64,000 nucleotides of DNA from Macrocystis pyrifera (GCA_031763025.1 JASSKH010000010.1:13533427-13597426), one strand, 5' to 3'. Shown: positions 41,780 through 54,064, counted from the first letter of the stretch. Numbers and translations are program-made. Notes: generated from the sequence alone by a model not told the origin.

Positions 41780-44600
41780 TATATGACAGTGGGCGTTCGT
41801 TCGCATCGGCGGACATGTTGGACGGGGTCTCCAACCGTAACGCAGCTTGGCGGCGAGTGAGCGAGCAGCCGGTCCGGACGAAGAGGGGCCGACCGCGAGT
41901 ACTTGGTAGGGTCTATACCTCCTGTATTTCACTAGAGGAAACGCTACCATATACCAGGTAGCTTGCTTCTATGTCCTGCGCATTCGCCTTTGTGTGAATC
42001 GCCTGCTACATCCCTACCGCCGTGGTCATCAGCAGCGACACACACATGCGGGCAGACGGACAGCGGCCTGCTATGCAAAGAGAAACCTGCGCGCTCACCG
42101 TTTTCGTCGGGGGCGAGGCAGCGGGGGGTCCTGAGAGTTTGTGTTCAAAGAGGAAGATATCGCCGTCAGCGGTGTTATCTAGCCCTTGTCGACAAGCTCT
42201 TGGACACAGCGGGAAAAGGTCACGCGCATTTGACCAGGCGCTATCTGCCAAGGTGGGGAAAACACTCCAAACAAATTGCCAGGGAAAGGCCGGTGAACGT
42301 TCATGTAATCCATGATTTTGGCTTGGCGACTTATAACTGAGTGGCGATGATCGCGTGCCCTATTTATGTGCTGGTCATGCGTGCCCGATCAGCGTCGAGT
42401 AACGCGCGGCGGAATAGCGGGTCGTGTTCTTTTTGCGGCGGTGACGCCAAGCAAGGCAAACTGCGCCAGGAAAAAAAAAAACCGAGACCAAAGTAAAGCG
42501 TAAATCGGGACCGGGTACGTATGCACACCAGAAATATAATAGCAGGCAGCTTCGTGTCGGCACGAGGATGGAACAGAGGTATTGCCGGAAAAGACGCAGA
42601 ATTCACGGGGGAGGGTCCGAATATTTTCTACTGGAGGCGGTCGCTGTCGAGAAAGTCGTGGTGCCGCGCTGCAGAGGATCATCGAACGAACCGAACCCGG
42701 AACCACGCGTAGGCCGAAAAAACCATGATTGGCGGCGGTTGGGGTGACGACTGCAGCGGCGGTCGCTCGGCGGCGGGTTCGAGCCGAAAGAAAGTTCGGA
42801 GAGAGGGACGACACCGGAGGCAACGGGGGGGGGGGGGGCAGCAACTCAGAGAGGGAAAATTCGCGAGCGCAAACCATCGGCGTCACACGAACCGCACACT
42901 CCATGGGGGGCGGAGGGAAAGGATGAGTTGGACTGAAACACAGCCGCCCGGGAAGCTGGGGCATCGGCGATGATAAAAGGGTATAGTACTGCTGTGGGCA
43001 CCGCGGACACCCATGATGTGGCGACGTATCGCCATCATGAGCAACAACATGACGAGACAGGAGAAGCGTTGGCAGGGGTGGGAGGCTAGGTAACGGGGCG
43101 GCGAATCTCGTTGAGGGGGCAGGAAGGTCGTCAATCTTCATTAATTTCGTGTGGGTATGTGCTGCAAATAAAACGCAAAAATCGGATGTAGCGAGCGGAA
43201 GCCCACCTCAAAACAGCACTGTCGGCAAGGAGGGAGCACCAGCAGCCTACCCAATCCATTGTCTGGCGTCGGCAAGGCGGGAGTGCGACGACTGCAAACA
43301 CGCGAAGAGGTATACAGGTGGCGGCATTGTCGGACGGGATTCAGTGGAGTGGTATATCGCTGGGATCGTGCCCGCTGTGGTCGTTTGCGGGAGACCCAGA
43401 GAAAACGAATCGGCGGTTCCCGTGGGCGCTGCCCTTGCGACGCTTGATGCGTCAGGCCGCATGCCGCGAGAAAACCTCAGTTATCGCTGGACGCGCGCAC
43501 GCAACCATGCTCACCAATCTTTCGCGAACTTTTCGAGCGCCTTGCGGTCTGGAAATACTCGGACATCTTTGTCCGATCGTTTTTTGCCTGGGAAGGTGCT
43601 TGACAGTCGAAATACCATTGTATGCTGCCAGGTTCCGAACCGTGAGTAGAGTCCGTTGCCGTTGTCCCGCTGAGTCAAGAATGGCGCAGGTGATGCAAAA
43701 CGATGAACCGAGCGGAGCCGTCGACTTGTTTTTGTCCCAAGGGGGGAGTTCGATGAAGAAACGGCGGTCCGAAGGGGGGGGGGATATAATTTGCCCCACC
43801 TCGCCGAGGAGCGGGCCCTCTTCCTGATGCCCGCAAAAGCTGGGTGTCACCGTGAACCACCGGCGCATCCGGCGAGTGTCCACCCCATGCCTGCCCTTCA
43901 GCCATCGCTGTGAGATCACTGTGAGCGGCCTCGTGCTGCTACAGTATTTCCGACACGGGCGTCGGGCATGCCTGTACCCCTACACTCGCTTCCTCCTTCT
44001 CGCCCTGGTCATTTGCCGGTGTATCGTCCCTCAGAACTCTAGACGGACAAACCTCGCTCTTGCGGACAATTGCCACGAAGTGCGTGACCAGGAAGCTGCA
44101 ACAAACCCGTATGCTGAACAATGCCGTGTGAGCATGCGGCTGATTCGTCGCGTAAGGACACTTACTTCCGGCTTGTTTACCACCGCAACTCGGTATATAT
44201 ATGCACCAGGTATACCACACGATCGGGGAAGCATGTAACTACAGCAGTGACAAAAAAAAACGCGGCAAAAAAAATGTTCTTCGCTTGGTGTGACGACGAC
44301 CGGGTTGACGCGGGGGAGACTGCCCACAGGTGGCGGCAATCAGAGAACGTGAGATGGGACTGCGTAGCGGGTCGACTATTCGCTGCGATGTAGACTTCGC
44401 TTCTCCCGTACCCCCTCCCCGCCGGGACAACACGACTTCCCCCCCTCAGTGGGTCCAGCTCGATCACGCAGGGGTCAATCTACGACAAGTCCCCGAGACC
44501 TGGCGGTCTACCAGACCGTTCGGATTTTCTAATCGGTGTTGCATGTACACGTTTACGGGGAAGCGAGACAGCGCCGCGCGTCGGGAAGTTACTCAGGTGA
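41780..44600. other. GC-rich segment with overlapping open frames
   Basis: No MITE, SINE or other repeat is noticed in about 2.8 kb. The longest frames are a 250-codon Pro/Ser-rich frame on the minus strand (42389-43141), and 166- and 169-codon + strand frames overlapping at 43149-43827. A 48-codon + strand frame from 43681 (MAQVMQNDEPSGAVDLFL, with MKKRR) follows a possible acceptor. The segment's high GC content makes long frames likely by chance, and none shows a known domain. I cannot name a gene here. Confidence 0.35.
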
Positions 44601-44649
44601 ACAAGCTCCGCCACAGCATCGGGTGTATATGTATATATACCGCCGAATA

Positions 44650-46600
44650 GCGTGTATCGGAAAAAAACGCCCAGAGGTACAGTAGTAGTAGTAGTAGTAG
44701 TAGTACAGCGTTTTGGTCGGTGCAAGAGCCGAGCAATCAGCAAGGACGGTGAACGGTCTACCAGCCAACAAAACGATCGGAAAGAGGCCCTAAACCACCC
44801 CCAACATTGCCACCCCCCCCCCCCCCCCCCCCTTCCATTGCTCCTCGGCGTGCATCCGTTCGAGACCGTCCATGCACGGCGGGCGGTGTATGAGCAGGCG
44901 ATGACTCTCTCCGTCCCCTCGTTTCCCTTCGCTAGCGTGGTGCCCTCCCTCCCTTGTGGCGCTGGAAAAGCACCAGGCGTATGCGTGCACATCAAATGTT
45001 TTCATCTCGTACAGAAATTTTTCCATCGGGGAAGGATATGTCATTATCATAAGGGTCAAGTATGGTCGTTTTTAATTAAAGACAAAAGAAAACCCGTCAC
45101 AACTCGTAAATCGGCGGGTATGTCAACGTTTTTTCCCAAACACGAAACCACGTTTGTTTGTTTTTGTCACGAATCATCGTTGACATATTTTTTTTTTCTT
45201 GTTTTTTTTTGTTCCCCCATTTTTTTCTCGATGTCGTATTTCGTTACAAAATGTCACGACTACTCACATTTAGGTGTCACAGTTCGTGACTTCAGTTTTG
45301 TTGAGGTGGGGTTGGGAAGCAGGGATGCGCGCTATAAAAACGATGATGCGGCGACCGAGTAATGACGGATCATCGAGAGCATCAAGAAGTGAAAATATAT
45401 ATATATTTTGGGATACGCAAGTATTGTAAAAAAAAAAATCAAGAACTGAGCAAGACACTGCTGAAGTAGCGATCGGCATCCTTGAGAAGTGCGCACCACC
45501 AGATCAATGCCACTACTGCGAGGTAGATAAATGCACCCAAATGCAGCAATGCAGGCCTTAATATGAAGAAAGATTCGGGAGGAGGCGTGCATTCCTCCAG
45601 AATTTTGCCATGTACGTACTTGATGGGCCGAACGCGTGTTGTCACACAATGCGCATGCTCGATGGGTCGAATGCACATGTGTCTCTTCAAGTGCCACTTC
45701 CACGCCCCATCTTTGTGGAGCGAACGATTCTAAGAACGCGCAAGAGAAAACGCTCACACACACACGTACGGAAATAAATGAACCGAGCGAGACGCGCCCC
45801 AAGTAAAATGTTGGAAAGTCTGATACACCAACCACCTGGTAACCTGGCATCAAAGCTACCGCCTCTGTGCCCGGCACTACTAGTGATGAAGAGAGGGCGA
45901 TGACGGAGGGAAACCACTGTTGACAATATTGTTGGTCCAAACATCAACAATCAACGCCAACACCTGAGGACCGACGCCCCAACGGGTAGGGTGGACCGTA
46001 GCTGGACCAAGTCCGGCGGCAAGGCCTCATAGCCTCGTTTTTTTTAGTGGGTGAGCTCGCGCAAGTCCCACACCACCCTGGGGAGATGACTCTCCCGGGT
46101 GGCTATCTCCACCACACTTGCTCCTCTCGGGGGTCGGGGTCGGGTCAACGTGCCCAAACGCCAGTGGTAACAGTAGCCTGTTCTGATGTTGCAACGGGAC
46201 CTATGGGCTCAATTGACACACGACACGAAATTGAAACGTGGAAGTGTGGTGAGCTTAAGCTTTACTTTTACCAACCCGCCGGGAGATGAAAAAAAACAAC
46301 AACAACAACATGCCTTTATCACACTGACTGCTTTTGCTGCCACCGACGACGTGCTGCTGTGTCACAAGCCGACCCGATAGGTTGGCTGGTAAGACGGGGT
46401 GCGAGCGTGCGTGGGGGGGGGGGAGGGGGTCTACAGCAACAAAAACAATTGAGGACGGACGACTGAAAACCCTCTAGTCGCTGTAAAATATTACCCCTCT
46501 CTCGTGTGCTTTCATGCCCATCTCTTTTTTCCGGTCTAGGCAAAGTATACTCGTATGTAGCGCATATTCCGGACATTAATACTGTTTTCAGGGGCACGCC
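44650..46600. other. No gene I can support; low-complexity sequence
   Basis: Contains a C-run (44814-44832), T-rich stretches and long but composition-driven frames on both strands (236 codons + and 202 codons -). A minus-strand frame at 45439-45690 has a hydrophobic segment (AFIYLAVVALIWWCALL) and no recognised family. Confidence 0.4.
44685..44706 (+). repeat. (GTA)n microsatellite
   Basis: About seven GTA units. Confidence 0.9.
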
Positions 46601-46721
46601 AAATAAATGGAAAACCGAGCCACAGACAACAGTCGCCACCATGTCGGCATTATTAACAGACTAGCGGGTTGGGATTTTTGTCAGAAATTAAATAAAAGAC
46701 CAGGTATGTTTTTTTCTTCAG

Positions 46722-46772
46722 TCTTGTTTTACTTGATTTTTGTATACCCCCCCCTGTCTGGGACTCGAAAAA
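46722..46772 (+). repeat. Duplicated fragment, pair of 57412
   Basis: 'tacttgatttttgtatacccc' with 'ctgtctgggactcg' recurs at 57412-57465 on the same strand. Confidence 0.65.
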
Positions 46773-47583
46773 AAAACTGGGGCGTCGTTTTTTTTTTTTC
46801 TTCTCGTACCTGATATATGCCCTTATTGATATTGATATTTCATTGGCCATCTGACATTTTTATTGTGATTTAGCATGAGCCTCAATGTTGACCACCCAAA
46901 AGCGCCGAAACAAGAAAGCTCAGTGGAAATCAAACCACAAAGGGGACCCACAAGTGCTGCTGCATGCACGAAGTACCTTAAAATATATAGTCTCCCTCGG
47001 ATGGACGTGGAAATACAAAACTGTCTTGGAATTCTGTTTTGTTGTTGCGTCTTGCGATTGCACGATAAGGTGCCGCGCATGCATGCCACATGTCAACAAC
47101 AAACGTTGAAGCTCATGTTACACATTGTCGGATGGCCAAGAAGAATATTTACAATAAATGAACCGAACGAGCCTTGCGTCGGAGTTACATGACTCGAAAA
47201 CCCTTGCGCATACAGCCAACTGCTCTCGGGGTCGTTGACGGTTGATGTTTTTGCGTCGTTTCCCCCCCAAAAAAAAAACAAACAGATCATTTGTTGTACG
47301 AGCGTACATATGTAATACCTGGTGGCATCGTATTTAGTAGTAGAAAAAACATATGCTCGCAGTGAGGGCCGTCATACAAGGTACTACAAGCGCCTATTTA
47401 GAGTGCGTGTGTTTGTAGTGTACAACTTCCTTCGCGAGGAAAAGTGATGGCTGGGATGATCATCCGTGCTACCGGATATAATCAGCATTCAAAAAGACGA
47501 CACGCCCCATCGCGGACGAATTTCCCGAGCAGGTTTTCTCGGCAAAACGGGGAGAGGGTGCGAACGCCGAGCGATGCGCCTAC

Positions 47584-47692
47584 TATTACGGGGGTCCATA
47601 GTTAATGGGACCAAATTTTGTTAGTAAAAATACGTAAATATGTAGGTTTTTATGTATACCATAGGTCCTATTAACTATAGACCCCCGGAATA
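47584..47692. mobile_element. MITE-A copy
   Basis: 'tattacgggggtccatag' to 'gacccccggaata'. Complete. Confidence 0.85.
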
Positions 47693-47804
47693 GGGAAAGG
47701 AGGGTTTGACGAGACGCTTCTTCCAACGCCAACACTCCTTTGTCGATGTCGGTGTGCCTGCCCCCCGGGTTTCGGACTAACTCAGCTCGAAAATTCGTTC
47801 AAAC

Positions 47805-47828
47805 GGGGGGGGGGGGGGGGGGGGGGGG
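47805..47828 (+). repeat. Poly(G) run of about 24
   Basis: A G homopolymer followed by 'ttctcgtgtg'. No repeat C or D body follows. Confidence 0.7.
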
Positions 47829-47873
47829 TTCTCGTGTGTTATACGGTAGGCGTCGCCAATTTTGTGCGACAGA

Positions 47874-47992
47874 TATTGCGGGGGATGACAATAATCAGGA
47901 CCCATCATATGCACAAATATATATACTGTATATATACTGAAGTATTTTTACACAGCATAGTTTGGTCTTGATAACTATGCTCCCCCGCAATA
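47874..47992. mobile_element. MITE-A-like, variant interior
   Basis: The ends 'tattgcgggggatgacaata' and 'tatgctcccccgcaata' match MITE-A, but the interior ('atcaggacccatcatatgca') differs. A half copy of this variant lies at 52836-52877. Confidence 0.7.
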
Positions 47993-48679
47993 GTAGACAG
48001 GTGAGGCTTTAGAGGACCATTTAAGATGCCAGGTAATAAATACAATAAATACAGCACAGGGCCGCCTGCACGATCTGAAAAATCGACGAGGACCACAAGG
48101 TATACAGAAAGACACAAGGTACACAGAAAGACGCTCACAGAGTACGTCTTCGAAATGACTGAGCTTTTTCGCGCGCGATTTCAAGAGGATACATGAACGG
48201 GACCGACGACGACCCCTCATCGACCTAGGCTGCGGGGGACGGTGTGGTCTGCCGTGCATACACCTGCTTCGCGGGCGACGCGTGTTTTTGCCCTGCAGGG
48301 GTATGGTGGGGGTTACACATAGAGCGGTCTGAGTGAGGCGGCATGTATATCCCGAAACAAGGCGGACAAAAACCGCTTGAAGCGACTGGAGAACTGCACT
48401 CACAACCCGGAACGAACAAGGCGGTCTCCCCCCAAAAGGCGGTGTTCGTTCTGACACACGACCGCGCCTTGCTGGGGGCGACACCCCCACTACTGCATGA
48501 AGCACGTATTTTCTCTCAGCTTCTCCCCACTTTCTAGAGAGCTCTATGGTATCAGTAAGTCACCCGAAATCAACTTCGAGATAGTTAGGTAGGCTCGACC
48601 CGATAAAACACTACCGGGGTTTTTCCCCATCCCTTTTATTTTTGCCTTCACCCTCATTTTTCTCTCTCCCTCCTGGTAC

Positions 48680-48789
48680 TGTTACGGGGGGGCATAGTAA
48701 ATAGGACCGAATATTGGTGGTAAAAATAGGGAAATGTATAGGTTTTTTGTGTGTGCCGTAGGTCCTATTTAATGTGGTCCCCCGCAATA
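48680..48789. mobile_element. MITE-A copy
   Basis: 'tgttacggggggggcatag' to 'ggtcccccgcaata'. Complete. Confidence 0.8.
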
Positions 48790-48791
48790 CA

Positions 48792-48960
48792 GTAGTCGAA
48801 ACTCAGACCCAGGGTCCCACAGCAGGCCCTCCTTCCCCCGTCCCCACAAGCTGCCGAGTCGTTTCTCAACATTTTTTTTCACCGCGAGAATGTGCTTCAG
48901 CTCTTTCGTCCCTCGTCGACTCGCGTTGACTTGCCTCTAGGTGTAAACGACTACATAGCA
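48792..48960 (+). repeat. Duplicated fragment, pair of 58062
   Basis: 'cgaaactcagacccagggtc' to 'gtccctcgtcgactcgcgtt' recurs, diverged, at 58062-58205. Confidence 0.65.
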
Positions 48961-49246
48961 ATTGCGCAAATTTAACGGGGGCAATTGTCTTCGGCAAAAA
49001 AAGTGCTAGCACGCGTAGGATGCTGATGCCAAAGAGGCGAGGAGGAGCTCAGGGGTGACTTGACGCCCAGAATCTCCAGCAGACGAGGAGCACCCCGGGC
49101 AGTGGGGACGATGGGAGAGATAACCAGAGGGTCCTGTCAGTAGCGGGAAAAGCTCGCCGGTCAGACCAAGAAATAGTTGTTTTTTTCTCGTGCTCGACGA
49201 AGACGATGATGACCTGAAAGATGAGACGAAGAGTCGTGACGTCAAC

Positions 49247-49265
49247 CCCCCCCCCCCCCCCCCCC
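49247..49265 (+). repeat. Poly(C) run
   Basis: About 19 C. No repeat body is recognised beside it. Confidence 0.7.
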
Positions 49266-49487
49266 GCGCCCCCGAATGCCCACCAGCTCCCACAGCCCTT
49301 GTGATGCACCATCAACGCGAACCGGCACAATCTTCTCATGCTTGGATGGCCAGTAAACGGCAATTTCACCGCGCGACGGGGTATGCAAGCGCCCTATCTG
49401 GACAGTGCGCGCCAAGACTCTACGAGCACAGAGAGCTATCATCCAGCGTGAAGACCCATTACCATAGTCCCTCGGTGGGAGAGTGGG

Positions 49488-49560
49488 GTACACTTATTTT
49501 GTTGCTTGTCATAGTCATTTGACCACATTGACCACGCATCCCTTTCAAGACGGAGCACGG
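49488..49560 (+). mobile_element. Repeat C fragment
   Basis: 'ttgttgcttgtcatagtcat' to 'tttcaagacggagcacgg', ending at a G-tract (about 49568-49579) that begins the next copy. Confidence 0.7.
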
Positions 49561-49564
49561 GCGG

Positions 49565-49805
49565 CCGGGGGGGGGGGGAGGGAGGGCGTATACATTTGTT
49601 GCTTGTTTTAGCCATTTGACCATTGGCCACGCATCTCTTTCGAGACGGAGCACCGTTCCTACTCCTAATAGAGACACCTCCAATAGTTGGGGCGCTCATT
49701 ACGTTGTTTCCATAAAATATTACCAGGTATTACATATATTATTATTTTTAATCGTATCCCCTTCCTGTCTGGCCGCCTGCGGCCGACATCTATCGGGCGG
49801 CGGAG
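49565..49805 (+). mobile_element. Repeat C, long copy
   Basis: G-tract, 'gcgtatacatttgttgcttg', core, 'cattacgttgtttccataaa', then the distal part 'cgtatccccttcctgtctgg', which otherwise occurs only at 6518-6660. Confidence 0.8.
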
Positions 49806-50080
49806 GCGGCGGCGGGGGGGGCGTAGAAGCCGCGTGGACGGACAATCTACAACAATAAACCGCTAGACACTGGTCGTTGCGACGGGAAAAACAAGTTGAG
49901 GAGGGAGGAGAAGACGACTGGGGGAGCGGGGGGGCGGGGTAGCGATAGCGATTGATATGGTGGTGCCGAGGTGGAGAAGGTATATCACCACATGGCATTC
50001 AGCCAGTGCTATCGCAAGTGGCGACAGTGTAACGATCGTGAGGACCAACACGGAGGTAGACGACGTTGGAGGAGGTGTCC

Positions 50081-50130
50081 ATGGCAACGAAGTCGGGCAA
50101 CGGGTTCTACACAGATCTCGAACATGGAAG
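50081..50130 (+). CDS. Candidate first exon
   Basis: An ATG in the context gtgtccATGG opens MATKSGNGFYTDLEHG and ends GGAAG|gtgagg in phase 2. The start context and donor are good, but no phase-matched partner exon gives an open frame into gene 2. It may start a separate transcript. Confidence 0.3.
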
Positions 50131-50316
50131 GTGAGGAACATGCCTCCTCCGCTGTATACATACAGAGTATAGGCTTCCATCTCTGAGGCAGTACCAACAA
50201 CAACCACAGCACAGCGGTAAACGACGTGCCAGTACGTACTTTATAGCTACTAGTCGTACAGTACAGGTATAGGTATACAGCCGTAGTACTGTAGTAGCAG
50301 GTGTGTGTTTATAAGG

Positions 50317-50317
<1 letters not shown>

Positions 50318-50353
<36 letters not shown>
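50318..50353 (+). repeat. (TAC)n microsatellite
   Basis: About 12 TAC/CTA units, followed by a TACCTGGT motif. Confidence 0.9.
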
Positions 50354-50599
50354 GCTGTTGTATACCTGGTGGGCGGTATGCAGGATGTAAATGTTACCTG
50401 GTATGTGTAGGCGACAATAGCGGGGAGCTTTAGGGATCCTGATAATATATGCGCATGCAATGCATATCAATCTATTGCTTACGCATACAGACACACAAAG
50501 TACAACATGCACATATTGTATATCATGCCATTGATGTATGATATGATACGATTCGAATATATTACAGCAGCAGCAGTATGTATGCCTGTATGACCAGTG

Positions 50600-50629
50600 A
50601 TGACGAGCGTGACCCGTAATCCCTTCAAG
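50600..50629 (+). CDS. Candidate gene 2 first exon
   Basis: ATG opens MTSVTRNPFK and ends TTCAAG|gtaaga, a strong donor, in phase 0. The exon at 54065 accepts phase 0, so the join is possible across a 3.4-kb intron. The start context is weak. Confidence 0.3.
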
Positions 50630-50910
50630 GTAAGAATGCCGCCCACCACACTATTTATACACTATTTATACACAATTGTACACACCACACGATCGTCGAG
50701 TCGTCGACCCTTAAGGTTTGTTGCAATAATGCCAGAATACTTCGTATATAAACAACCGGAAATCGGCTCAACAGAAGAAAAGACGAAAAAACTCACCAAA
50801 AACTCGCCAACGAAAAAAGAAAGCAGCTCGTTTTCGTATATACTTCGAAGTTTAACTTGACTTATAATACACGGTATACAGCACTATTTCTATCATTATA
50901 GTATTATTCA

Positions 50911-51029
50911 TATTACGGGGGACGCACAATAAATATAGGACCTACGGTACACAAAAAACCTATCTATGCATTTCCCCATGTTCACCAACAATATTTGGTC
51001 CCATTTACTATGTATGGTCCCCCGTAATA
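50911..51029. mobile_element. MITE-A copy
   Basis: 'tattacgggggacgcacaat' to 'ggtcccccgtaata'. Slightly longer than the 109-bp norm because of small insertions. Confidence 0.8.
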
Positions 51030-51035
51030 TAATAG

Positions 51036-51115
51036 TACGCAGCTTGCAAAGATGGGTATCAACTATTTAATCAGTCGAACTCACAGCTGACGTATTTCAA
51101 AATTTATAAAATATA
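51036..51115 (+). repeat. Duplicated 75-bp fragment, pair of 56113
   Basis: 'tacgcagcttgcaaag' through 'ctgacgtatttcaaaattta' is almost identical at 56113-56190. Confidence 0.85.
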
Positions 51116-52180
51116 GTAGTAGTATGAGAAATCGAGGATGGATGTGTGCCGGCAAAATTTGTTACGCTCTTCACAGCGTTTTTGGGTATGTTTTTTTGTT
51201 CAGTTTTCGTCATTTGACTGTGAGATAAATGTATGTGTGCGGTTATGGGCTGTGTCTTTTATATTATTAATATTAATAGTATGTACCTCTCTCTCCTGTT
51301 TGAATTCGATTTCAAAACAATATATATATAGTAAATGGATATACCTCTCTTGTTTGAATTCGATTTCTAACAATCAATATAAAATACGTCCTACTCCATG
51401 TCCAGCATGCTGTGCTTTGCTCGGATATATGCGTTTGAAGGTATATTACATAATATTAATATATGCATGATGAACTCTGTCGAAAAGATTGAATGCTGCT
51501 CATTTTTATATATATACATACCTGGTAGATATATTGAAGTCTTATATATACTCGTGCACTCTGTGCGCTCTCACTTTGGACTCTCTTTCTTCTTGTCCGC
51601 GCGTCATGTGTCATGTTGCCATGCCATCTCCGCATACATACGTAGTATCTCCGCCAACAAAGACAATTATTATGTATATAGCAATAATAACAACAACAAA
51701 AACGCAACCATCTGCTCGTCTCGCTCCTTCCTCTCTCTTTCTTTTTCTTTGTTTCTGCCGCGTACGTCGTATGACACCAACTTTTTATATATGTATGTAT
51801 ATACCTGGTATATTATGATATTAATTATCATACGTCGTGGTGTGTTATAATGTGCGCCATCACGTCAGTCATCAACACCCTTCGATTTATGGTGCCGAGT
51901 TCCTCCTTCGTGCGTATGGTCGCGACGCTCTCTCCCGTCCACCCACACACGCACACACACGCGCTTTTTTCTCCTTTCTCCGTCCTTTTTCTATTAATAT
52001 TATTATTTTAAAATTAATACGTAATCACTATCGATAGTAAAATATAGTGGTATAGTACTGCTACTAACTGTGTCCTGACCTTCAACGGCGTGCACATACC
52101 AGGTAGTAGATGCATACCCGTCACGTACGTACGTGTGGTGTAGTTAATTATTAATATCATTAATTAATAGGAACGCATGA
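51116..52180. other. AT-rich stretch, no gene seen
   Basis: Contains three TACCTGGTA/TACCAGGTA sites and many TA and ATT runs. Open frames here are translations of AT-rich sequence. Confidence 0.5.
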
Positions 52181-52183
52181 TGA

Positions 52184-52217
<34 letters not shown>
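52180..52217. repeat. (TA)n microsatellite
   Basis: About 18 TA units directly before a 5'-truncated SINE-1. Confidence 0.9.
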
Positions 52218-52223
<6 letters not shown>

Positions 52224-52413
52224 GATGCAAATCGACGAGCAGTGGGAATGCTGAACCCTATGCGCGACAAAAAATAAAGGCAAGTACCGGGGGGGAGAAG
52301 GGACGACACCTGTGACCACGGCTTGTCCAGAAGATCGTCGAGGGTAAAACCTCCTATGAGTGGGCTGGAAAGTAAATAAAAGTGATGAAAAAAAAAAAAA
52401 AAAAAAAAAAAAA
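52224..52413 (+). mobile_element. SINE-1, 5'-truncated
   Basis: Starts at 'aaatcgacgagcagtgggaa' with no tRNA-like head and ends in about 27 A. Truncation at the 5' end is typical of incomplete reverse transcription. Confidence 0.85.
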
Positions 52414-52835
52414 ATGAGTATCGTGTGCGGGTGGGTATGTATATAAGATGGTATAAACACATTTTTCACTTTTTTTCACGTCGTCTGTCTGTGAGCAGGG
52501 TATATATACTATATAGTGTGAGTGACACACTTATTCTGAGGAAGTCCCGTTTGGTTGTGGAGTGAGTCGATATTATTATTGCTTTAATAATAATGTAATT
52601 AATTGTATACTGCTGCCGCTGTACTCTGACACACACCCTGTTCGTTGTTGTTTCGGTTCATATAACAGTAAGTATTTATTTGTGTGTTAAGACAACATAT
52701 AATTATTATTGTTATAATAATAACACACATACATATATATTTATCTGGTAAATAATACCAGGTACAACAATGTGAAATAATAATATTAAAATATTAAGAA
52801 TGTGACGTGAACTATATATAATACCAGGGGATCAC

Positions 52836-52877
52836 GGGGGACCATCGTCTAGATAATAGTAATCAGGACCCATCATC
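52836..52877. mobile_element. Half MITE-A variant, cut by SINE-1
   Basis: 'tcacgggggaccatcgtcta' and 'aatcaggacccatcat' match the left half of 47874-47992. SINE-1 follows within about 7 bases. Confidence 0.6.
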
Positions 52878-52883
52878 CGGCGT

Positions 52884-53210
52884 CCCCGGTGGCTTGGTAG
52901 GTGGTCCGCGTGCCTGGTCAAGATCAATTTCGTGGGTTCAAGTCTCACCGAGTGCATGCTCATACGTAGGGACATTTTCTTGCATAAAACATTGACGAGC
53001 GGAAAGCGCGAAAGCGTGAGTTGGCTACATTCTATGAAAATCGACGAGCAGCGGGAATGCTGAACCCTATGCGCGATAAAAACTAAAGGCACGTACCGGG
53101 GGGGGAGAAGGGACGACACCTGTGACCACGGCTTGTCCAGAAGAACGTCGAGGGTAAAATCTCCTTCGAGTGGGCTGGAAAGTAAAAGTGATGAAGAAAA
53201 AAAAAAAAAT
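52884..53210 (+). mobile_element. SINE-1 full-length copy
   Basis: Head with A-box and B-box, body and poly(A). It differs from 9687 at scattered sites. Confidence 0.85.
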
Positions 53211-54064
53211 GTACACCAAAGACTATTTCGTATACATTGCAGGTTTTTCTTCGGCGGCTGATGATGTTGGAGAAAAAAAACAATGCCACACACGGCCAAA
53301 GTGCCTACTGCTGTCTCCATAATATCTGGTATAACATATCAAGAGGAGTTCAAAGCAGGGCGGGGAGAACCAGGGGCCTGGCGTCCACACTCCATACAGC
53401 ACGGAGGGGGTCTGTCATTGAATATAGCGTGGCAGGTGGAGAATAGTTGTGTTCACTACGAACGACTCGTACGTACCGGTTAGACCGATACTTTTCGGAC
53501 TGCGCGACTGTGCACACCTGATGACTGCACTGATACAGATATTTTTCGCCTCTGGCCTCCGCTGTCACAGACGTATAAACAAATTGCGCTGTTCGAAAAT
53601 ACGAAAATACGAAAATTCAAAAAATGGAAGAAACCCAAAATTACCGAAAAAAAAAAGGCCGAGAAATTTACCGCGCCATTCTAGGAATGACGGGGGGGGG
53701 GCAGAAGCCGTATGTACCCCGATTGTATAGGGCCTCATTATTCTCGTACATGTTGCCACATCGACACGACGATATCATAAATAGCAGGAGAGTGAGAGGG
53801 AGCAAGGAGCAGAGAGCCACAGCAGATGGACGGGTGAGTGTACGCACGGTTGGAATGGAGGGTACCCGCCGTCCTATTGGTAGGACAATAACTAGTGGGC
53901 CGGACGAGCGCAATGCTATCCTATCTTTGTCGGGATTATTTTTGATGCGTGTGCGTATGAGATTTTTTTAATGAAACCTTGGTCTGTTGTCTCGTGGGGT
54001 TGCATCCTCTTTTTTCCTCCAACTAAGACAACCAATAAGGGGTTGCCTCTTGAACCGTGCCTAG

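Noticed and set aside
42389-43141. Longest open frame in the window (250 codons, minus strand)
   Set aside because: It is Pro/Ser-rich with no domain and lies in GC-rich DNA where long frames arise by chance; kept only as part of the GC-rich segment.
44652-45362. 236-codon + strand frame with poly-Val and poly-Pro
   Set aside because: The runs come from a (GTA)n microsatellite and a C-run, and the rest is composition-driven.
50081-50130. MATKSGNGFYTDLEHG as the first exon of gene 2
   Set aside because: It joins 54065 only in the SSSKFARL frame, which does not continue into the polyglutamine exon; listed only as an independent candidate.
52160-53320. Open frames of 100-162 codons on the minus strand
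   Set aside because: They are SINE-1 sequence and its poly(A) read in reverse.
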